Notes: generated by a model not told the origin, from the sequence alone. 64,000 bases of DNA from Chelatococcus sambhunathii (GCA_031316315.1 JADBEO010000003.1:1-64000), one strand, 5' to 3'; counted from the first letter of the stretch, positions 43,752 to 52,819 are shown. Program-made: numbers and translations.

Positions 43752-44741
43752 TTATAGCTGAGAAATCTCGTCGGCCAGCGGGTCTGAGATCACGAGCCCC
43801 CTGCGTTCGGCCTCCTGGCGCAAGGCCAGACGGCGCGCACCGGGAAGCCGCGCGCCGTCCTGGCTCTCGATCGCCTCCGCGAGGACCGCGAAGCGCTCCA
43901 CCGCGCTGGAGGACAGGGCGCCCGGCGATAGCGCGATGATGAGCTGGCCCGTGCCGGGCGGATCGCCTTTGTCGTCGAGGAAGGACGACGCCTCCCCGGC
44001 GTAACGCGAGCCGGTCAGGCCGGCCGCCAGAAGCTCGACCATCAGCGCGAGAGCGACCCCCTTGGCGTCTCCGAGCGGCGCCATCGTGCCCTCGAGCGCC
44101 GCGACCGGGTCGGTCGTCGGCTTGCCCTCGGCGTCGAGCGCCCATCCTTCCGGAATCGGTTCGCCGCGCTGCCTGGCGGCCAGGATGTTGCCGCGCGCGA
44201 CCTTGGAGAGCGACAAGTCGATCACGATCGGGGCCCGGCCCGGCAGCGGGCAGGCGAAGGCGATCGGGTTGGTGCCCAGCACCGCCGTGCGCCCGCCCCA
44301 CGGGGCCATGGCCGCCGGCGTGTTGGCGAAGAGCAACGCGACCTGGCCGGCGTTGGCGAGCGCCTCGACCGGCTGACCGGCCGCGCCGCAATGGTGCGAC
44401 CGGCGGATCGCGGCGGCTGCGATCCCCTGCTCGACCGCGACCTGCGGGAGCACGTCGACCGCGGCGTCGAGCGCCGGGTAGGCGAAGCCGTGCGCCGCGT
44501 CGATCGCGACGACGCCCGGCTTCGGGCGCGTGACGGCGGGCTTCGCTCTGCCGTCCACCTTGCCGGCGCGAAGCTGGCCGACATAGGTCGGAACGCGCGA
44601 CAGGCCGTGGCCCTTCAGGCCGTCCGCCTCCGCGCCGACCAGCGCGCGCGCGACGCTGGACGCCGCATCGGCCGAAGCGCCGTTGCGCGTCAGCGCGCCG
44701 GCGACGAGCTCCTCGGCGGCCGAGACAGAAAGCGTCGGCAT
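43752..44741 (-). CDS. comC: (R)-sulfolactate dehydrogenase-like (Ldh/ComC family)
   Basis: A 329-residue NAD(P)-dependent 2-hydroxyacid dehydrogenase of the malate/L-sulfolactate family: DGLKGHGLSRVPTYVGQLRA, AIRRSHHCGAAGQPVEALAN, GTNPIAFACPLPG and VIDLSLSKVARGNI. In sulfolactate-degrading bacteria the ComC member reduces sulfopyruvate to (R)-sulfolactate, the SuyAB substrate. The assignment rests on its neighbours slcC and suyAB; family alone would allow malate/lactate or other 2-hydroxyacid roles. It is the last gene of the suyAB-slcC-comC operon, 4 bases after slcC. Confidence 0.78.
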   Translation of the reverse strand: MPTLSVSAAEELVAGALTRNGASADAASSVARALVGAEADGLKGHGLSRVPTYVGQLRAGKVDGRAKPAVTRPKPGVVAIDAAHGFAYPALDAAVDVLPQVAVEQGIAAAAIRRSHHCGAAGQPVEALANAGQVALLFANTPAAMAPWGGRTAVLGTNPIAFACPLPGRAPIVIDLSLSKVARGNILAARQRGEPIPEGWALDAEGKPTTDPVAALEGTMAPLGDAKGVALALMVELLAAGLTGSRYAGEASSFLDDKGDPPGTGQLIIALSPGALSSSAVERFAVLAEAIESQDGARLPGARRLALRQEAERRGLVISDPLADEISQL

Positions 44742-44745
44742 GAGC

Positions 44746-45678
44746 TCAGGCCCTCCGAAGATGGGCCGCGACCGACCGCGCGGTCACGCCCGAGACGCGC
44801 ACGTTGGATTCGGCCGTCACGCCCGCGACATGCGGCGTCAGGATCAGGTTAGGGACGTCTTTGAACACGGCCGCGGCGTCCGCCGTGAGCGGCTCGGCGT
44901 CGAACACGTCGAGCGCGGCGCCGCCGAGCTTGCCTTCCTTCAGCGCCGCGGCGACCGCCGCCTCGTCGACGATCCCGCCGCGCGCGGCGTTGACGAGGAT
45001 CGCGTCGGGCTTCATGCGCAACAGCGCGTCGGCGCTGATCATGCCGCGGGTCTCGTCGGTCAGCGGCACGTGGAGGGACACGACGTCGGCGCGCGCCAGC
45101 ACGCTCTCGACCTCGAGGCGCTCGACGCCGGACCACGCCGGATCGGACGGATCGACGAAGGGGTCGTGCGCGACCACCGCCATCCCAAGCGCCGCCGCGC
45201 GTCTCGCGGTCTCGCGGGCGATCGAGCCGAAGCCGATGAGGCCGAGCGTCTTGCCGAAGATCTCGCGGCCGCCGGACAGCGCGTTGCGAGGCCAGGCGCC
45301 GCCTGTCATCGCGGGCGTCGCCGAATAGGCGGCGCGCAGCAGCACCATCGCGGTCCCGATGACATATTCGGCGACCGCGACGTCGTTCGCGCCGGTCGCG
45401 GGGAAGACTGCGATGTCGCGCGCCTTGCAGGCGGCGACGTCGATGTTGTCGAGGCCGACGCCGAGCCGTCCGATGCATTTGAGGTTCTTCGCCGCCTCCA
45501 GCAGCGCGCCGCGCGCCTGTGTCCGGTTGCGGACGATAAGCGCCTCCGCCCCCGCGACTTCGGCCGCGAGCCGCTCGGGCTGGTCGACGAGGTCGGGATC
45601 GTAGAGGACGTCGAAGCCGGCGAGGCCGTCGCGGATCGCGTCTTCGTCCATGAATTCGGAAATGACGATCTTGGCCAA
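44746..45678 (-). CDS. slcC: (S)-sulfolactate dehydrogenase-like (2-hydroxyacid dehydrogenase)
   Basis: A 310-residue D-2-hydroxyacid dehydrogenase-fold protein: IGRLGVGLDNIDVAACKARD, LGLIGFGSIARETARRAAAL (Rossmann loop), catalytic Arg in NAARGGIVDE, Glu in DVFDAEP and His in LTPHVAGVT. SlcC oxidises (S)-sulfolactate to sulfopyruvate, which ComC then reduces to the R form. The same fold includes phosphoglycerate dehydrogenase, but the operon context favours sulfolactate. Confidence 0.78.
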   Translation of the reverse strand: MAKIVISEFMDEDAIRDGLAGFDVLYDPDLVDQPERLAAEVAGAEALIVRNRTQARGALLEAAKNLKCIGRLGVGLDNIDVAACKARDIAVFPATGANDVAVAEYVIGTAMVLLRAAYSATPAMTGGAWPRNALSGGREIFGKTLGLIGFGSIARETARRAAALGMAVVAHDPFVDPSDPAWSGVERLEVESVLARADVVSLHVPLTDETRGMISADALLRMKPDAILVNAARGGIVDEAAVAAALKEGKLGGAALDVFDAEPLTADAAAVFKDVPNLILTPHVAGVTAESNVRVSGVTARSVAAHLRRA

Positions 45679-45700
45679 GAGGCTCTCACCCGTGAGAGTG

Positions 45701-45825
45701 CGTGCTTCGAGGCGCCTCAGGCCGGCGGCTTGAGGCGCCTCAGCATAAGGGACGTGGGGCGAATTGAGATCGAGCCCTCAACATTCCTCATGCTGAGGAG
45801 GCCCGAAGGGCCGTCTCGACGCACG
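45701..45825. repeat. Intergenic palindromic repeat
   Basis: The left end CGTGCTTCGAGGCG pairs with the right end CGTCTCGACGCACG. Inside are CCTCATGCTGAGGAGG and GCCCGAAGGGC, the typical sequence of a widespread alphaproteobacterial intergenic palindrome. It interrupts the suyB-slcC interval and may form a transcript-stabilising or attenuating structure. A small separate hairpin (CTCTCAC-CCG-TGAGAG) precedes it at 45683-45698. Confidence 0.7.
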
Positions 45826-45857
45826 CGAAGCGGCGTGTCCGGGCCGGCCCTGTGGGT

Positions 45858-47126
45858 TCAGGCGCTTCGATAGAGCTTGGTCATCACGAACTCGCGGTGG
45901 CCGAGCGCTTCCGCGGCGGTGAGACGGCCGTTCGCCGTGCGGATGATCATGTCGATCAGCGCGTCGCCGGCTTCCGGAATGGTCATCTCGCGGCGCAGGA
46001 CGCCCGTCACGTCGACGTCGACATGCTCGCCCATGGTGCGCACGGTGCGCGGGTTGCCCGTGATCTTGATGACCGGGACGATCGGGTTTCCGATGACGTT
46101 GCCCTGGCCGGTCGGGAAGGTGTGGACCACGTAGCCCGCAGCCGCCATCAGGGTCACGCACTCGGCCGCGGCCGAGGAGGTGTCCATGAAATAGAGCCCA
46201 GGGCCCTTGGCGGGCGCCTCGGCCGGCTGGAGCGCATCGATGTATCTGCACTCGTGGCCGATCTTCTCGAGATTGCCGAGCGCCTTTTCTTCGATGGTGG
46301 TCAGGCCGCCCTCGATGTTGCCCTTGGTCGGCTGGCTATCCGAAAGGTCGTCGGTCTTGTGGGCCTCGATGACGTCGTCCTGATAGGCCTTCCAGATCTT
46401 GTACCACTTCTCGGCGACCTCGGGAGACGCCGCGCGCTCCTTGCAGAGGTGCTCGGCGCCGGTGATTTCCGAGGTCTCTCCGAACACGCCGTAGATTCCG
46501 TGCGGGATGAGCTTGTCGTACATGTTGCCGACGGTCGGGCAGGAAGACAGGCCCGTCGTGGTGTCCGACTCGCCGCACTTGGTGGAGATCCAGAGGTCGG
46601 TGATCGGGCATTCCTCGCGCGGCAGCTCGGTCGCCCATTGCACATACTTCTTCGCGACGTAGCTCGCCTTCGCGATCGTCGCGATGTCGCCGTGCTGCTC
46701 GATGCCGAAGCCGACGACCGGCTTGCCGGTCTTGGCGATCCCGTCGACCACGCGCTTGGTCCACTGCTCCTCGATGCCGATGACGACGACGGCAGCCACG
46801 TTCGGGTTGGAGCCGATGCCGATCAGCGTGCGGAAATGGATCTCGAGATCCTCGCCGAACTGCAGGCGGCCATAGGCGTGCGGCAGGGCCATGACGCCCT
46901 TGATGTTGTTCGCGACCGCCTCGCAGGCGGCGTTCGACAGGTCGTCGAGCGGAAGCAGGACGACGTGGTTGCGCACGCCGACACGGCCGTTCTCACGGCG
47001 CCAGCCCATGAACGTCGCCTTGGCGAAGTCCGCGGAGGCGCGCTTCGAGAAGATCTGCGGGGTGTAGTGCTGGTCCGGAGCGCCGCCGACGAACGGGCTC
47101 TGACCCTGGGGCAGGACGTCAGCCAT
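45858..47126 (-). CDS. suyB: (R)-sulfolactate sulfo-lyase, large subunit
   Basis: A 422-residue UxaA/altronate dehydratase-family protein: [60 protein letters not shown] and [20 protein letters not shown]. With SuyA it cleaves (R)-sulfolactate to pyruvate and sulfite, probably with an iron site. The small subunit lies 12 bases upstream. Length and N-terminus match SuyB better than sugar-acid dehydratases, and the slcC/comC neighbours agree. Confidence 0.88.
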   Translation of the reverse strand: MADVLPQGQSPFVGGAPDQHYTPQIFSKRASADFAKATFMGWRRENGRVGVRNHVVLLPLDDLSNAACEAVANNIKGVMALPHAYGRLQFGEDLEIHFRTLIGIGSNPNVAAVVVIGIEEQWTKRVVDGIAKTGKPVVGFGIEQHGDIATIAKASYVAKKYVQWATELPREECPITDLWISTKCGESDTTTGLSSCPTVGNMYDKLIPHGIYGVFGETSEITGAEHLCKERAASPEVAEKWYKIWKAYQDDVIEAHKTDDLSDSQPTKGNIEGGLTTIEEKALGNLEKIGHECRYIDALQPAEAPAKGPGLYFMDTSSAAAECVTLMAAAGYVVHTFPTGQGNVIGNPIVPVIKITGNPRTVRTMGEHVDVDVTGVLRREMTIPEAGDALIDMIIRTANGRLTAAEALGHREFVMTKLYRSA

Positions 47127-47138
47127 TGTCGTGTCTCC

Positions 47139-47450
47139 TCACCAGCGCTTCGTCTTCATGTTGTGGGTGTGGACGTGCTCGCCCTTGGCGATGTCCGCGA
47201 CGATCCTGCCGACGTCCTGGCCGTATTTGATGACCGTGTCGCCGGCCTTGAAATCGGTGAGAGCGACCTTGTGGCCGATCGGAATGTCGTTCTTCGCGAA
47301 CACGCCGAAGCTCTCGTTGTTCTCCGTGACCACGCCGAAGGCGTCGGTGTCTGCCTTCAGTCCCTCGATGACGGCGACGGCGACGTTGTCTTTCGGACTG
47401 TGGGCGAGAACGTGCGGAATGCGACCGTCCCCGTTCTTGGTGCTGCTCAT
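47139..47450 (-). CDS. suyA: (R)-sulfolactate sulfo-lyase, small subunit
   Basis: A 103-residue SAF-domain protein: IPHVLAHSPKDNVAVAVIEG, NNESFGVFAKNDIPIGHKVA and AGDTVIKYGQDVGRIVADIA, then GEHVHTHNMKTKRW, the standard end of UxaA/SuyA small subunits. ATG 47450 has GGAGG upstream and gives the usual size. An earlier ATG at 47504 would put the start against the operator at 47504-47519. First gene of the sulfolactate operon. Confidence 0.88.
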   Translation of the reverse strand: MSSTKNGDGRIPHVLAHSPKDNVAVAVIEGLKADTDAFGVVTENNESFGVFAKNDIPIGHKVALTDFKAGDTVIKYGQDVGRIVADIAKGEHVHTHNMKTKRW

Positions 47451-47503
47451 TCTGCGGCGCTCCTCCCTCGCGGCGACGGTCGGGCCAGGCTCGACGTCGC
47501 TCA

Positions 47504-47519
47504 TGTCTTGTATAAGACA
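47504..47519. promoter_or_regulatory. Operator-like palindrome upstream of suyA
   Basis: TGTCTTGTATAAGACA has 6-bp inverted half-sites and is followed directly by another TAAGACA copy (47520-47526). It belongs to the TCTTATATAAGA set also found at 47594, 54540 and 55587. Confidence 0.65.
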
Positions 47520-47593
47520 TAAGACACCGACAGGGTCAATCGCTCCGTCCGAGCCATGCGGAATTTGTCGAAGCCGATGCCGTCGCCCACTGG

Positions 47594-47605
47594 TCTTATA
47601 TAAGA
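47594..47605. promoter_or_regulatory. Operator-like palindrome in the suyA/tctC divergent region
   Basis: TCTTATATAAGA is a perfect 12-bp palindrome about 120 bases upstream of the TctC-type gene, in an AT-rich patch (to about 47620) that likely contains the plus-strand promoter. Confidence 0.65.
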
Positions 47606-47726
47606 GATATGATACCTTTTATCCGCGGACATAAGGCGACGACGTAGATCGCCGCGCGTCGCGCAGCGTCACGCCAGGCGCTCAAGACCCGGCGGACGCC
47701 AAGAGGAAACCCCTAGTGGAGGCTTC

Positions 47727-48707
47727 ATGTCGTCGTTCATCAAACGCGCCGCGGCCGTCGCCGCCGGCCTCGTATTGTCCATCGCGCCGGTTGTCGCCGA
47801 GGACTATCCGGCCAGGCCGATCACGCTCGTGGTTCCCTATTCCGCCGGCGGTCCGAGCGACCTCATCGGCCGCCTCGTCGGCGATTCGATGTCGAAGACC
47901 CTCGGTCAGCAGATCGTCGTCGAGAACGTGACGGGCGCCGGCGGCACGCTCGGCGCGTCCCGCGTCGCGCGCAGCGACCCGGACGGCTACACGCTGCTCA
48001 TCCACCACATCGCGCTGCCGGCGAGCGCCGCGCTCTACGACAACCTGAACTACGACACCGCCACCGGCTTCGAGCCCCTCGGCCTGATCAACACCGGTCC
48101 GATGGTCGTCGTCTCGCGGCCCAACTACGAGGCCGCCGACGCGGCGGCGCTGATCGCCAAGATCAAGGCGGACGGCGGCAAGACGACCGTCGGCAACGCC
48201 GGCATCGGCTCGAACGCGCATCTCTGCGCGAGCCTGCTCCAGCGCGCGACCGGCGCGAAGTTCACCCAGGTGCCCTATCGCGGCACCGGCCCCGCGATGA
48301 CGGACCTCATCGCCGGCCAGATCGACATGATGTGCGACCAGTCGACCAATGCGGTGGCGCCGGTCCAGACACACAAGATCAAGGGCTTCGCGGTCTCGTC
48401 CAAGGAGCGGCTGCCGGCGCTGAAGGACCTTCCGACGCTCGACGAGGCGGGCCTCACGGGTTTCGAGTTCGTCGTCTGGCACGGCCTCTACGCCCCGAAG
48501 GGAACGCCGAAGGAGATCCTCGCCAAGCTTCACGACGCGCTGCTCGTCGCGCTGAAGGACGAGAAGATCGTGGCGAAGTTCGCCGAGGTCGGCACCACCG
48601 TGTTCCCCGAGGCCGAGCGCACGCCCGAGGCGCACAAGGCGCGGCTCGAGAAGGAGCTCGCGGTCTGGAAGAAGGTGTTTCCGGAGCCCGCCTCGAAGTC
48701 GAACTGA
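47727..48707 (+). CDS. TctC/Bug-family solute-binding protein
   Basis: A 326-residue periplasmic binding protein. The signal FIKRAAAVAAGLVLSIAPVV is followed by YPARPITLVVPYSAGGPSDL, VENVTGAGGTLGASRVARSD, VPYRGTGPAMTDLIAGQIDM and PKGTPKEILAKLHDALLVAL, the tripartite tricarboxylate transporter receptor pattern. It probably captures the sulfonate (SlcH-like role). No TctA/TctB membrane genes are in the window. It is divergent from suyA with two shared operators, and ends in a strong hairpin terminator. Confidence 0.85.
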   Translation: MSSFIKRAAAVAAGLVLSIAPVVAEDYPARPITLVVPYSAGGPSDLIGRLVGDSMSKTLGQQIVVENVTGAGGTLGASRVARSDPDGYTLLIHHIALPASAALYDNLNYDTATGFEPLGLINTGPMVVVSRPNYEAADAAALIAKIKADGGKTTVGNAGIGSNAHLCASLLQRATGAKFTQVPYRGTGPAMTDLIAGQIDMMCDQSTNAVAPVQTHKIKGFAVSSKERLPALKDLPTLDEAGLTGFEFVVWHGLYAPKGTPKEILAKLHDALLVALKDEKIVAKFAEVGTTVFPEAERTPEAHKARLEKELAVWKKVFPEPASKSN

Positions 48708-48711
48708 CATG

Positions 48712-48749
48712 TCGAGGGCCGTACCGGCTTCGGCTGGGACGGCCCTCGA
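48712..48749 (+). terminator. Strong hairpin after the TctC-type gene
   Basis: TCGAGGGCCGT and ACGGCCCTCGA form a perfect 11-bp stem around a 16-base loop, starting 5 bases past the stop codon. It probably acts on both converging transcripts. Confidence 0.7.
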
Positions 48750-48839
48750 AGCGTCGCTTCAGCTGCCGCTCTCGCCGCGAACCTTCGGGGCGCCGCGGAG
48801 CATCCCGGTCATGGCTTGTCGTCCGCGCTTGCGCGCGGG

Positions 48840-50573
48840 TCAGGCGGCTCGGTCGACCAGCGAGGAACCCGGCGCGACGCGGGTGAAGGAGACGGGATCG
48901 GTCATGACCTCGACGACGCCGTCCTCGCGGCCGCGCACGACCGTGTAGCGAGAGGTCACGAGGTCGGACGTCTCCGGAAAATCCTCGCGGAAATGCGCGC
49001 CGCGGCTGTCGGTGCGGGCGATCGCCGCCGCGCAGATCGCGCGGCTGACCGAGACGAGGCTTTCGAGATTGAGCCGGTCGGTCCAGGTGAGGTCGTACCG
49101 CCGGTCGCCGTCCGGAGCGCCGGAGCGCTCGACGGCTTCGGCGAGTTCGGCGAGCCTCTCCTGCGCCCGATCGAGGCCTGTCTTGTCGCGCAGGACGCCG
49201 ACGTCGGACCACATCGTTTCGTAGAGCGCTTCTCGGATCGCGGGCAGGTCCCTGTGCGGCCGTCCGAGCGGGCCGAACGCCCGCGCCAGGCCCCGTTCAA
49301 GCGCTGCGCGATCCGGATCGGCGTGCGCTCCCTCGCGCGCGGCCATGGTCGCCATCGCCCTGCCGGCGACGCCGCCGAACACGGTCGAGTTCGCGACGCC
49401 GTTGCCGCCGAGCCGGTTCGCGCCGTGCACGCCGCCGGTGTCCTCGCCCGCGGCGTAGAGCCGGGGCAGTTCGGTCGAACAGTCGCCGTTGAAGGCGACG
49501 CCTCCCATCATGTAGTGGGCGGTCGGGATCACCTCGACGCGTCCTGCCGCCAGGTCGAAGCCGCAGTCGGCGCAGCGTTCGACCATGCCCTTGAAGCTCT
49601 TGCGGACCTTGTCCGGGCCCAGATGGCTCATCGAGATGTAGACCCCGCCGTTCGCGGTTCCGTAGCCGTCGCGGATGCGCCGGATGATGGACCGGCTGAC
49701 GATGTCGCGCGTCGCGCGCTCGTTGCGCGGATCGTAGAGATGCATGAAGCGCTCGCCGTCGCGGTCGAGCAGATAGCCGCCCGCGCCGCGAAGCCCCTCT
49801 TCCAGAACCGTGCCGGTCATGCGGGTGTCGGGCCCGGCAAGCAGCCCGGTCGGGTGGAACTGCACCATCTCCATGTCGCGCAGCGGCAGCCCGGCGCGCA
49901 GCGCCATGGCGAGCCCATCGCACGACTTGTCGCCGGAGGGCGTGTGGAACTTGTACATGGTCGGCCCGCCGCCGGTCGCGAGCAGCGTCGCCTTCGCCTG
50001 CACGAAGACCGGCTCGCCCGAACGCATGTCGAGCATCAGAACGCCCGCGAGCCCCGAGCCGTCGGCGGCCGGGATCAGCTCCAGCGCGCGATGGTCCTCC
50101 ATTCGGCGCACGTCGCGCCGCCAGACCTGCTCCATCAGCCGGTTGATGATCTCGATGCCGGTCAGATCCCCCTTGTGCACCGTGCGGTCGAAGGTCTGGC
50201 CGGCGAAGGCCTTCTGGTGGACCGTGCCGTCGGGATTGCGGTCGAAGAAGCAGCCGAGTTCGCTCTCGAGCTCGCGGATGCGCACCTGCGCTTCCGTCAC
50301 CAGCGTCCAGGCGAGGTCCTGGTCGTTGAGCCACTTGCCGCCTTCGATGGTGTCCATGAAGTGGCGCTCGACGCTGTCGCCCGGCGCGAGCGCGACGTTG
50401 TAGCCGCCCTGCACCATGCGGGTGCAGCCGCACTTGCCGAGCAATCCCTTCACCGCGACGGTGACGTCGAGGTCCGGCGCGGTCTTCTTCGCGTGGAGCG
50501 CAGCGAACAGCCCTGCCCCGCCGGAGCCGAGGATCAGGACGTCGGTCTCGACCTGCCGGACGGAAGGGGTCAT
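48840..50573 (-). CDS. SdhA/FrdA-like flavoprotein subunit
   Basis: A 577-residue flavoprotein. The FAD site is VLILGSGGAGL (about 13-22). Substrate-site blocks of the succinate dehydrogenase/fumarate reductase family are visible: MEMVQFHPTGLL, VLEEGLRGAGG, NERATRDIVSR, PTAHYMMGG and HGANRLGGNG. The residue that normally carries covalent FAD (His in SHTxxxxGG) is Cys50 in CGCTRMVQGG. The Thr of the usual TEG motif is Glu. It is the last gene of the operon, overlapping the hydratase beta stop (ATGA). Substrate may be a sulfonate analogue of succinate (inference). Confidence 0.82.
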   Translation of the reverse strand: MTPSVRQVETDVLILGSGGAGLFAALHAKKTAPDLDVTVAVKGLLGKCGCTRMVQGGYNVALAPGDSVERHFMDTIEGGKWLNDQDLAWTLVTEAQVRIRELESELGCFFDRNPDGTVHQKAFAGQTFDRTVHKGDLTGIEIINRLMEQVWRRDVRRMEDHRALELIPAADGSGLAGVLMLDMRSGEPVFVQAKATLLATGGGPTMYKFHTPSGDKSCDGLAMALRAGLPLRDMEMVQFHPTGLLAGPDTRMTGTVLEEGLRGAGGYLLDRDGERFMHLYDPRNERATRDIVSRSIIRRIRDGYGTANGGVYISMSHLGPDKVRKSFKGMVERCADCGFDLAAGRVEVIPTAHYMMGGVAFNGDCSTELPRLYAAGEDTGGVHGANRLGGNGVANSTVFGGVAGRAMATMAAREGAHADPDRAALERGLARAFGPLGRPHRDLPAIREALYETMWSDVGVLRDKTGLDRAQERLAELAEAVERSGAPDGDRRYDLTWTDRLNLESLVSVSRAICAAAIARTDSRGAHFREDFPETSDLVTSRYTVVRGREDGVVEVMTDPVSFTRVAPGSSLVDRAA

Positions 50574-51181
50574 TCGCCGGCCCCGATGCTGGCGAGCACC
50601 GCGTCGCGGCGGCTCGCGACGTCGTCGCGCACCGTCTCGAACAGCGAGCCGCCGTGGCTGTCCATGCCGACGAGCAGCGGGCCGAGGTCGCGAATCCTGA
50701 ACTTCCAGAGGCTCTCGGGGTGCAGGTCGTCCATGTCGACGTCCTCGATCCGCTCGATCCAGGTGGTTTCCAGCGCCGCCGCACCTCCGACGATGGCGAG
50801 ATAGGCGCCGCCGAGATCCTTGAAGGCGGCGGAGGTGTCCGCCCCCATGCCGCCCTTGCCGATGATGAGCCGCACGCCCTCGCGCTCCATCAGCTGGCGG
50901 GTGAAGCGCTCCATGCGCTGCGAGGTCGTGGTGCCGATGCAGAACGGCGCGTAGCCGACCGGCGCCTCTTCGGACCTGTCGACGCGACGGACGTTGGGCG
51001 CGGTGTGGATCACCGCATGGCCGTCGAGGTCGAGCCGGGTTTCCCGGCCGCGGTCGAACATGTGGATCAGCGTCGCGTCGCGGATGCCGAACAGCGTCTT
51101 CCGCAGCGTGACGGTGTCGCCGATCTGCAGCTCGCGGACCTTCGCGGCGTCGATCGGCATGTCGAGGACATGGTGGGCCAT
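50570..51181 (-). CDS. Class I fumarase/tartrate dehydratase-like beta subunit
   Basis: A 203-residue protein matching the C-terminal domain of class I fumarases: MPIDAAKVRELQIGDTVTLR, FCIGTTTSQRMERFTRQLME, RLIIGKGGMGADTSAAFKDL, GAYLAIVGGAAALETTWIER and LLVGMDSHGGSLFE. The KGG motif is preserved. With the alpha subunit it should add water across a double bond of a dicarboxylate-like acid. The size is also close to TtdB, so tartrate dehydratase is an alternative. Confidence 0.85.
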   Translation of the reverse strand: MAHHVLDMPIDAAKVRELQIGDTVTLRKTLFGIRDATLIHMFDRGRETRLDLDGHAVIHTAPNVRRVDRSEEAPVGYAPFCIGTTTSQRMERFTRQLMEREGVRLIIGKGGMGADTSAAFKDLGGAYLAIVGGAAALETTWIERIEDVDMDDLHPESLWKFRIRDLGPLLVGMDSHGGSLFETVRDDVASRRDAVLASIGAGE

Positions 51182-51194
51182 GAGCGGTCCTCCT

Positions 51195-52067
51195 TCAGCT
51201 GAAGGCGATGCCGCCCGGCGTGATCGTCGCGAGCGCGCGGCGGGCGGAATGGCACTGGATGTTCACGGCGACCGGGTTCTGAGTGATGTGGGTCGCGGCG
51301 ATCTCGACATGGACGGCGAAGCTGGTGGACCGCCCGCCGAGGCCCTGCGGCCCGACGCCGAGCTCGTTCACCGCCTTCGACAGCTCCGCCTCGATCTTCG
51401 CCCCTTCAGGATCCGAGCAGACCGTTCCGAGCGGCCTCGTCGCGGCGATCTTTGCAAGGTGCATGCACATGTCGGAGGTGCCGCCGAGGCCGACGCCGAC
51501 GATCGTCGGCGGGCAGACGCGGCCGCCGAGTTCGATCACGCGGTCGATCACGAAGCGCTTGGCTGCGCTGACGCCGTCGGAGGGCAGCAGCATCTTCAGG
51601 AACGAGCCGTTTTCGGAGCCCGATCCCTTCGGGATCATCTCGATGCCGACCGTCTCTTCCCGTTCGTCGAAATCGACATGAACGATCGGCACGCGCACGC
51701 CGCACGAGGTCTGGTCGTTCTGTCGTGTGATCGGGTGCACGACCGAAGAGCGGAGCGAGTTCTCCTTGGTGGAACGCTCGCAGCCGCGGCGGATCGCGGC
51801 CTTCAGCTCCGCGCCGTCGAAGCTGACGTTCCGGCCGATCGTGATGTTGTAGATCGGGATGCCGGTGTCCTGGCACAGGATGTTGTTGGTCCGCTCGGCG
51901 ACGGCGACGTTCTCGACCATCACGCCGAGCACCGCCTTCGCGGTCTCGCCGGTCTCGGCGCCGACGAGGCGCTTGAAGCCGTCCTTGATGTCCGGCGGCA
52001 GGATCTTCAGGGCGCGGATATAGAGGTCCGAGCAGACCCTCTCGACCTCGGCCATGTCCAGCTGCAT
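51195..52067 (-). CDS. Class I fumarase/tartrate dehydratase-like alpha subunit
   Basis: A 290-residue protein of the class I fumarase alpha/N-terminal family. The three cluster-ligand candidates are Cys in NNILCQDTGIPIYN, Cys in NDQTSCGVRVPIVH or ELGGRVCPPTIVG, and Cys in GGTSDMCMHLAK. NPVAVNIQCHSARRA is near the C-terminus. It needs a 4Fe-4S cluster to hydrate a trans double bond. ATG 52067 follows AGGAGGATCA. It lies 13 bases before the beta gene and 11 after the exporter gene. Confidence 0.85.
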   Translation of the reverse strand: MQLDMAEVERVCSDLYIRALKILPPDIKDGFKRLVGAETGETAKAVLGVMVENVAVAERTNNILCQDTGIPIYNITIGRNVSFDGAELKAAIRRGCERSTKENSLRSSVVHPITRQNDQTSCGVRVPIVHVDFDEREETVGIEMIPKGSGSENGSFLKMLLPSDGVSAAKRFVIDRVIELGGRVCPPTIVGVGLGGTSDMCMHLAKIAATRPLGTVCSDPEGAKIEAELSKAVNELGVGPQGLGGRSTSFAVHVEIAATHITQNPVAVNIQCHSARRALATITPGGIAFS

Positions 52068-52078
52068 CGTTGATCCTC

Positions 52079-52819
52079 CTAGATCAGGAGCATGAGCCCG
52101 GACGCGAGCAGCATGCCGGCCAGGAACTTGCGGAACAGCCGCTCGTCGAGACGGCTGAAGATCGCCATTCCCGCCCAGCCGCCGAGAGCGAGCGCCGGCA
52201 GCGAAAGCAGGAACAGCCAGGCCCCCCGGCTGTCGAACGCCACCGCGCCGATCAGCGCGATGGAGAGGAAGTTCGCGAATAGGATGTAGGGCTGATAGAC
52301 GGCGCGCGCGGTCGACTTCGGCCAGCCGCGCAGTTGCGACCAGATCGTCGGCAGCACGCCGGAATAGCCCCCTATGCCGCCGAGCACCCCGCCCGCGAAG
52401 CCCACCGCCGCGTCGGCCTTGCGCCCGCCGCCGTTCACGCGCGGCAGCGTCGGGGCCAGGATCGCATAGGTCCCGTAGATCACGAGGCCGAGGCCGATGG
52501 CGATCTTCAGCTTCGGCACGTCGACGCTCGACAGCACCGCGACCCCGAGCGGCACGCCGATCGCGGCGCCCAGGATGAAGGGGGCGAGGCGGCCGCGGTC
52601 GAACTCCTTGCGGAACGGCCAGATGGTCACGAACTGCAGAAGCGTGCCGCAGGTCACGGTCAGGGCCGTGGTCAGCAGCGGATCGAAGGCGTGCAGCCAG
52701 ATCGACGAGGCCGCGAGCGCGAAGGCGAAGCCGGCTCCGCCCGAGGCCACGCCGCCCACGAAGGCCCCCGCCCACAGGAACGCCAGCGTCGAGAGCGGGA
52801 AGCCGGCGATCACGCTCAT
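52079..52819 (-). CDS. TauE/SafE-family sulfite exporter-like protein
   Basis: A 246-residue membrane protein with about eight helices in two repeats: LSTLAFLWAGAFVGGVASGG, PFILGAAIGVPLGVAVLSSV, VGFAGGVLGGIGGYSGVLPT and PALALGGWAGMAIFSRLDER. TauE/SafE members export sulfite or related anions during sulfonate degradation. Its ATG overlaps the stop of the upstream SDH membrane subunit, so it is translated as part of that operon. Specificity is inferred from context. Confidence 0.85.
   Translation of the reverse strand: MSVIAGFPLSTLAFLWAGAFVGGVASGGAGFAFALAASSIWLHAFDPLLTTALTVTCGTLLQFVTIWPFRKEFDRGRLAPFILGAAIGVPLGVAVLSSVDVPKLKIAIGLGLVIYGTYAILAPTLPRVNGGGRKADAAVGFAGGVLGGIGGYSGVLPTIWSQLRGWPKSTARAVYQPYILFANFLSIALIGAVAFDSRGAWLFLLSLPALALGGWAGMAIFSRLDERLFRKFLAGMLLASGLMLLI

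Noticed and set aside
43752-45678. Reading comC and slcC as ordinary malate dehydrogenase and phosphoglycerate dehydrogenase
   Set aside because: Family alone would permit this, but the pair directly follows suyAB in the same direction, matching known racemic sulfolactate clusters.
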